This document shows positions 5,865-10,098 of a DNA stretch of 10,098 nt, in pieces (the first letter of the stretch is position 1; every line of letters begins with the position of its first letter). Origin of the DNA: SAR202 cluster bacterium (GTDB lineage: Bacteria; Chloroflexota; Dehalococcoidia; Lucifugimonadales; JASMAO01); NCBI GenBank assembly GCA_030754315.1, contig JASMAO010000215.1:1-10098 (forward strand), in the 5' to 3' direction. The notes beneath the pieces were generated by a model. The model was not told the origin of the DNA. It searched no databases and worked only from the letters and a program-made list of their open reading frames with translations. A program made the translations under genes and the position numbers.

Positions 5865-7277
5865 CTAAGCAATAGGGGGCCACCGAGGGGATAGTGGTGG
5901 TATAGTCCAGCGTTCCGCTAGCCAGCGACTACTTTCGCGAGAGCGTGCATATACTTCTGCTTCATCAACTTTGGTAGAGTGGCCGTTGTCGACAATCACT
6001 TCTCCATTCACCATTACCTTGTCTATGCTCTTGGATCGGGTCGATAGCACAAGCGACCTTATTGGATCCATACCAGGTTGGGCTTCTGGCAGATTATCAT
6101 GACGTATCACTAAATCCGCACGCTTCCCTACCTCCAACGAGCCTATTTCATCCTGAAGTCCTACTGCCTTTGCACCATTAATTGTGGCCATGGTCAATAC
6201 ATCCTCTGCAGTAAGCAAACCAATTTGACCCGTCTTGTCGCGTGCCGTGAGTATTGCTAAAACCATCTGTTCAGCAATATCGAAAGCCGTAGTCCAGTTG
6301 GCTGAATCACATCCCAGTGCAACGTTCACACCTTGTGCATACAGTTCCGCATGACGACCATGGAAAGTACCACCGACAGCGTGCAGCATTGAGGCAGCCG
6401 GACACCATACAACCGACATAGAGCTGTCTGCAATCGGATCTATCTCATCATCCCGTATGATATTCATGTGAGCGAATGTACAATTCTGTCTCAACGCTCC
6501 AATTTCCCAAAGGTAGACAAGTGGATGAGAACCACGCAGTCGATCATCGCTGCTGGTATCGTTAGGATGATAAGACTGGTGCTGATTCAATACGACACCA
6601 TGTTCTTGAGCCAGCGTGACTGCAGCAAGTTCTAAATCCTTCGAAGCCGATGCCATCCCCCGTAGGTTTACGTGACCTCTTACCAAGCCGTCGGGATCCC
6701 TATTTCGTTTTAACTCGCTCCCTAAGCTGTTGAATGCACGTTGCGTATCAAGCGGATACCGCTCAATTACTGGAACACTCTCTTCATGGACATCAAAAAT
6801 AAATGGATCCCCTAATACTCCACGGATACCAACGTCTTCTATCGCTTTCGCTCCAGCATCGGGTGTAGTAAGCGTACCCGCTTCGAGAAAACAGGTAGTG
6901 CCATTTCGAGCCATCTCCAAAGATGCCAGTTTACTGCCTGCATACTCGACCTCGTCTGCACAAATATCCCAATATGATTTGGCGCTTGGATCAGGCGAAT
7001 GAATAGGATCTGGGATCTCTGGATATGCCCATCGCATGTTATGAAGGCAGAGGTGATTATGGTTGTCTATAAAGCCAGGATGAACCGCAGCACCTGCCGC
7101 GTCAATTGTACGAACCGACTCAAACTGTACGCCGATCTCTCTGTCTGGCCCTATTGAGATGATACGTCCATTCTTGACTGCAAGTGCACCAGACTGAAAG
7201 ACACGCCTTTCAGGATCCATGGTAACCAAATACGCATTCCTGACAACAACATCAGCTTCATAAGACAGTAGTTCCAC
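5865..7277 (-). CDS. Metal-dependent amidohydrolase, TRZ/ATZ–cytosine deaminase class, lacking the HxxE Glu
   Basis: This 470-residue protein has the composite amidohydrolase architecture. N- and C-terminal strands form the small beta-sandwich (about 1-65 and 380-440) around a TIM barrel that starts with PGFIDNHNHL. Metal ligands are H73 and H75 (HNH), H233 (NQHQSY), H270 (FAHMN) and D324 (GCDSANW), the pattern of mononuclear deaminases and chlorohydrolases. Cytosine deaminase and TRZ/ATZ enzymes carry Glu three residues after the third histidine; here that position is Y236. This suggests a subfamily with altered chemistry, perhaps hydrolysing a cyclic amide or another C-N or C-X bond; the substrate is unknown. 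The GTG start at 7277 is supported by AAGGAG (complement of 7284-7289) with a 6-base spacer and by the normal N-terminus ADVVVRNAYLVTMD. It is divergent from the MFS transporter across a 376-base gap, so shared regulation or substrate is possible. Confidence 0.9.
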   Translation of the reverse strand: MELLSYEADVVVRNAYLVTMDPERRVFQSGALAVKNGRIISIGPDREIGVQFESVRTIDAAGAAVHPGFIDNHNHLCLHNMRWAYPEIPDPIHSPDPSAKSYWDICADEVEYAGSKLASLEMARNGTTCFLEAGTLTTPDAGAKAIEDVGIRGVLGDPFIFDVHEESVPVIERYPLDTQRAFNSLGSELKRNRDPDGLVRGHVNLRGMASASKDLELAAVTLAQEHGVVLNQHQSYHPNDTSSDDRLRGSHPLVYLWEIGALRQNCTFAHMNIIRDDEIDPIADSSMSVVWCPAASMLHAVGGTFHGRHAELYAQGVNVALGCDSANWTTAFDIAEQMVLAILTARDKTGQIGLLTAEDVLTMATINGAKAVGLQDEIGSLEVGKRADLVIRHDNLPEAQPGMDPIRSLVLSTRSKSIDKVMVNGEVIVDNGHSTKVDEAEVYARSRESSRWLAERWTIPPLSPRWPPIA

Positions 7278-7653
7278 AGGATTCTCCTTACCTTACCTAG
7301 GTCTGAGCCAATGACTGGGAGGGTGACAATTATTTGTAAAATCAACCTCCTTAGATTGACCAGACATTTTTGTCCATCCCTGGACTCAAACAAACGCCCC
7401 CGGTATCTGAACCAGTACAGTACAGTCGAGACCCTGAGGTTATATCACAATTCGGTGCCCATTCAACCTTTCATCCGACCTAAGATATCACAGCTTGAAT
7501 CACATCAATTTTTCACGGGATGGAAGGGAAGTAGCCACACCACATAACTAAATTCCAGAGGTGTATTAATGTAACCCAGACCCAAATCATGCTTGCTTTG
7601 ACCCCTAGCTTGATCCAAACTCCAACTGGCAATGAAGCGGAGTAACCACACCA
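7278..7653. other. 376-base divergent intergenic region
   Basis: This region should hold the promoters of both the amidohydrolase (-) and the transporter (+), but I see no hexamer pair good enough to name. Notable items are: the amidohydrolase Shine-Dalgarno sequence (complement of 7284-7289); an orphan AAGGAGG on the - strand (complement of 7347-7353) with no start codon at a usable distance; a short tandem repeat CAGTACAGTACAGT around 7413-7426 that contains GTAC-A-GTAC; and CACATAAC at 7541-7548, an 8-mer also found at the third SDR's palindrome (5688-5695). A 78-codon open frame (7311-7547, +) has no ribosome-binding site and no recognisable family features, so I do not call it. Confidence 0.5.
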
Positions 7654-8886
7654 ATGACAATGCCTAGGACCTTCCAAGCGTTCACAGACCGTAATTATAG
7701 ATTGCTTTGGTCAGCAAATTTTATTGCGACTTCCTCTCGTGGATTATTGCTCACACTATTGGGTTGGTATGTGCTAGAGGAAACGGGATCTCCATGGTTC
7801 GTGGGTCTGGTGGGTTTTTGTTGGATATTCCCGTGGTTTCCGCTTGGTCTGGTCGGTGGCGTGTTGGCAGACTCATCGGTGCGTAAAGGACTTTTGATCA
7901 CTACCCAGACCACTGGACTGGCTTCAGTGACAATCATTGTAGTGTTGTTAGCAACTGGACTAGGTGAGTTCTGGCACGCGCACGTTCTAATGCTAATCAT
8001 AGGGTCAGGCGATGCGCTAGACATGCCGACAAGACGATCTCTAGCGCATGATTTCCTAGGTAATCGTGGTGTAACAAATGCAGTTGCGTTGGACTCGGTG
8101 GGGGCTGGAAGCAGTTTAATGATAGGCCCTGCAGTGGCTGGCGCCTTAATTGCAGCCTTTGGAATGACCAGCACCGGCCTTGCAGCAGCAACACTTTTCG
8201 TATCATCACTTGTGGTTGTCTCTGGGCTTTCGATCGATAAGCACATCCATTCTAGTCAAAATAAGGCCGGCATTGTCGCAACCCTTGTCGATGGTGTGAA
8301 GTACGTCGCAATTACTCCAGCGCTATTATCGATGATAATAATTACCGTGATCATGAACCTGCTACTGTTCCCCTACATGCATATTGTGCCGGTAATTGCT
8401 AAAGACATCCTAGGAGTCGGCCCTGCACATATGGGTTTGCTACAGGCGATGTCTGGGCTCGGCACTTTAATCGGTTCGATTTTCATAGCGTCACTAAAAA
8501 ACGTGACTCACCACGGTCGTATATACCTGGCAGGAACTGTTACATGTTTTATTGGTCTGCTGCTATTCTCTGTCTCTTCTACCTACACATTGTCTCTACT
8601 CTTAGTCCTCACAATAGGTCTTGGATTGGCCGGTTTTATTTCAATGCAATCACTGATCGCTATGCTCGTGGCCCGACAGGATATGCGTGGTAAGGCGTTA
8701 GGTGTTGTTAGTCTGGCGATAGGCACGGGACCATTCGGAGCTCTTATTGTTAGCGCGGTCGCAGAGCAAGTGGGGCCTTCGTTCGCGCTCCTTTTGAATG
8801 CCGGGGTTGGGCTAATCATGGTGATAATTGTGGCATCGATAATGCCGGCTTTGAGATCTCGAATGCTCCCGGACACCGAGGTATAG
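7654..8886 (+). CDS. MFS transporter, MFS_3/EntS-type exporter family
   Basis: This 410-residue integral membrane protein has alternating hydrophobic stretches consistent with 12 helices: two six-helix halves split by a polar loop at about 193-207 (DKHIHSSQNK). The N-terminus FTDRNYRLLWSANFIATSSRG matches the FRxLW start of MFS_3 (enterobactin exporter EntS-like) proteins. The loop after helix 2, LADSSVRKGLL (71-81), is a degenerate motif A. DALDMPTRRSL (120-130), NAVALDSV (142-149) and GPAVAGALIAAFG (158-170) are characteristic of the family. Known members export siderophores, macrolides or other small hydrophobic compounds. The direction and substrate here are inferred from family only. The ATG at 7654 is preceded by a weak GGAG (7639-7642) about 11 bases away; the ATG at 7660 is an alternative. 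It is divergent from the amidohydrolase. Confidence 0.9.
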   Translation: MTMPRTFQAFTDRNYRLLWSANFIATSSRGLLLTLLGWYVLEETGSPWFVGLVGFCWIFPWFPLGLVGGVLADSSVRKGLLITTQTTGLASVTIIVVLLATGLGEFWHAHVLMLIIGSGDALDMPTRRSLAHDFLGNRGVTNAVALDSVGAGSSLMIGPAVAGALIAAFGMTSTGLAAATLFVSSLVVVSGLSIDKHIHSSQNKAGIVATLVDGVKYVAITPALLSMIIITVIMNLLLFPYMHIVPVIAKDILGVGPAHMGLLQAMSGLGTLIGSIFIASLKNVTHHGRIYLAGTVTCFIGLLLFSVSSTYTLSLLLVLTIGLGLAGFISMQSLIAMLVARQDMRGKALGVVSLAIGTGPFGALIVSAVAEQVGPSFALLLNAGVGLIMVIIVASIMPALRSRMLPDTEV

Positions 8887-8934
8887 ATTACCAAACCAGC
8901 CAGTAACGCTGTATTGCAATTAACCAAGGAGACC

Positions 8935-9024
8935 ATGAAAGTAGAGGATTCCGTTTTAGGCGGTAACTCACGTCCTGTTGCCAATGGTTTTCCCTGCGGG
9001 TTTCCTGCCGCACGGCTACTCTAA
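8935..9024 (+). CDS. Possible 29-residue small protein or truncated gene start
   Basis: An ATG at 8935 opens a 29-codon frame (begins MKVEDSVLGGNS, ends GFPAARLL). It is preceded by AAGGAG at 8926-8931, with a spacer of only 3 bases. It starts 48 bases after the transporter stop, in the place expected for the next gene of a + strand operon. Its TAA overlaps the stop of the convergent dehydrogenase by three bases. There is no transmembrane segment and no family I recognise; one Cys and several Gly, Pro and Ala residues are present. It could be a genuine small protein, the stump of a gene cut by a rearrangement, or chance. Confidence 0.3.
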   Translation: MKVEDSVLGGNSRPVANGFPCGFPAARLL

Positions 9025-10098
9025 GTTTTCTCTAAATAGTCCCACAGGGTATCGTATAGATCCTCGCTCATTGGCTCATGGCGAAGAATAGAAGATATGT
9101 CGCGACCTTGGGCAGAATCAGACATAAATGTTGGTGCGTAATCGAGAGCCCTACGAAGGTGACTCTTCGCCAAACCTATCTCTGAAGGTTTACGTCTGAT
9201 TCGACAGATGTCCAACCAATCGGCAAACATCTCCGGATTCTCTTTGCAATACCAAGCTATGACCAGAGCACACAATGCAACAAATTCGCCGTGGATCCAA
9301 GTCCGGCAATTGATCTCCTCAGCTGCAAGCCACAGAGAATGGTCAGCTCCCGGAGCATTCGGGTGGTCAATCGTCGTATCATCGCGTTGCTGCACTGCCT
9401 TCATGATAAAACGTACGCTATCCGGGGTAAGTCCAACATCGCCATCTAAGGTCTTCGGAAACTCACGCACAATGTATTCCTGAAGATCTATCGTCTTGGA
9501 TGCAATACCTTCGTCAAAAGACTTTCCCACGCCGACCCTTGTGTTGCGACGCCACTCTGAAATCGCGGAATAACCGCACAATACATCCCCCAAACCCGCG
9601 GTGTTCAAATGATACGGTGCCTTCAACACAACGTCATAATCAATTAAGGCGTACTCAAAGTTAATCCAGGGCCAATCCGAGCTGTGGCCTACAGTCGAAT
9701 GTCCTTCCCATTTCGCAAAGACGCTATGAACAATCGCTCCTGTTGAAACAATAGTAGGAACAATGATTAATGGCAGTTTTTTCTTCAAAGCAATATACTT
9801 GGATGCGTCTAGGCTGAGGCCACCACCAATACCAACCACCAGCCTGATTTTGTCGGTCACCTTGTCTGCAATGGTTTGTAAATGGGTCCAATCCAAAGTA
9901 CTAGCGTACTCCACTTTTTCCGGCTCGAGGGATAGGTGTGGCCAAGCTGCTTTGTAAGCATTCGGGGAGGAGACCACAAAGTAGTTTGACCAATCTCTAC
10001 TTGCCCGTGCAAGAAGACCGTGACCATAGCGAAGGTCGTGTTCCGAGGCAATTTTTGCGCCCGGAATTCTTCCAGACCAACTGCCTGTAGGATTGTCC
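9021..10098 (-). CDS. Iron-containing alcohol dehydrogenase / glycerol-1-phosphate dehydrogenase-like (5' partial)
   Basis: About 359 residues are visible. The frame stays open from the GTG at 9977 to the right edge; those extra 40 codons read DNPTGSWSGRIPG, then EHDLRYGHGLLARASRDWSN, flowing into FVVSSPNAYK. The true start therefore lies beyond the window and 9977 is internal. Counting from 9977, the nucleotide-binding glycine motif is VVGIGGGLSLDASKYIA (47-63). The expected metal ligands are D131 (AGLGD), H213 (GADHS) and H229 (WIHGE), as in the Fe-ADH_2 family (AraM/EgsA glycerol-1-phosphate dehydrogenases and glycerol dehydrogenase relatives). The substrate loop, usually like PTxxSxDA or SHDG, reads PTIVSTGA (74-81) and lacks the Asp. 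A polyol or sugar-phosphate dehydrogenase is likely; true glycerol-1-phosphate activity is uncertain. It converges on the transporter. Confidence 0.85.
   Translation of the reverse strand, partial: DNPTGSWSGRIPGAKIASEHDLRYGHGLLARASRDWSNYFVVSSPNAYKAAWPHLSLEPEKVEYASTLDWTHLQTIADKVTDKIRLVVGIGGGLSLDASKYIALKKKLPLIIVPTIVSTGAIVHSVFAKWEGHSTVGHSSDWPWINFEYALIDYDVVLKAPYHLNTAGLGDVLCGYSAISEWRRNTRVGVGKSFDEGIASKTIDLQEYIVREFPKTLDGDVGLTPDSVRFIMKAVQQRDDTTIDHPNAPGADHSLWLAAEEINCRTWIHGEFVALCALVIAWYCKENPEMFADWLDICRIRRKPSEIGLAKSHLRRALDYAPTFMSDSAQGRDISSILRHEPMSEDLYDTLWDYLEKT

Noticed and set aside
7151..7393. 80-codon - strand ORF overlapping the start of the amidohydrolase
   Set aside because: It overlaps the amidohydrolase coding start in another frame, and its start lies upstream of the orphan SD rather than after it.
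7311..7547. 78-codon + strand ORF in the divergent intergenic region
   Set aside because: No ribosome-binding site, no recognisable family and low-complexity-free but unpatterned sequence; likely chance.
1..10098. CRISPR array, tRNA/rRNA genes, insertion sequences, toxin-antitoxin or defence genes
   Set aside because: I looked for spaced repeats, transposase or recombinase motifs and RNA gene signatures on both strands and saw none.

Overview
The window looks like bacterial chromosome from a free-living heterotroph: moderate GC by eye, Shine-Dalgarno (SD) sequences of the AAGGAG type, tightly packed genes and several GTG starts. No rRNA, tRNA, transposase or phage gene is visible, so taxonomy is inference only. 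The combination of an enolase-superfamily dehydratase, several short-chain dehydrogenases (SDRs), a TRZ/ATZ-type amidohydrolase and an MFS_3 transporter resembles the catabolic gene content reported for marine Chloroflexota of the SAR202 type. It would also fit other oligotrophic environmental bacteria.

Region 1 (1-4805, + strand) is an apparent five-gene carbohydrate-oxidation cluster. It holds a beta-propeller glycosidase-like protein cut by the left edge, a mandelate-racemase-type acid-sugar dehydratase, two NAD-type SDRs and an SMP-30/gluconolactonase-type lactonase. In order of chemistry this reads: sugar released from a glycan, oxidised by an SDR to a lactone, hydrolysed by the lactonase to a sugar acid, dehydrated to a 2-keto-3-deoxy acid, and possibly oxidised again by the second SDR. 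No aldolase, keto-deoxy-acid kinase or diketo-acid hydrolase is in view. The gaps hold two clear inverted repeats (931-949 and 2154-2171).

Region 2 (4806-7277, - strand) converges on region 1. It contains a third SDR and, 192 bases upstream of it, an amidohydrolase of the cytosine deaminase/TRZ-ATZ class whose usual H-x-x-E glutamate is replaced. A perfect 13-base palindrome sits next to the ribosome-binding site of the third SDR and is a good operator candidate. The convergent junction has an 8-base inverted repeat and a four-codon micro-ORF with a good SD.

Region 3 (7278-8934) is a 376-base divergent intergenic stretch followed by a 12-helix MFS_3/EntS-type exporter on the + strand. Region 4 (8935-10098) holds a possible 29-codon ORF behind an SD-like sequence. 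Converging on it is an Fe-ADH_2 / glycerol-1-phosphate-dehydrogenase-like protein on the - strand, whose N-terminus runs off the right edge.

The strongest leads are the coherent sugar-acid pathway with two in-operon SDRs, three enzymes with altered signature residues, and the intergenic palindromes. Nothing in the window amounts to a clearly new type of system such as a defence locus, retroelement or CRISPR.
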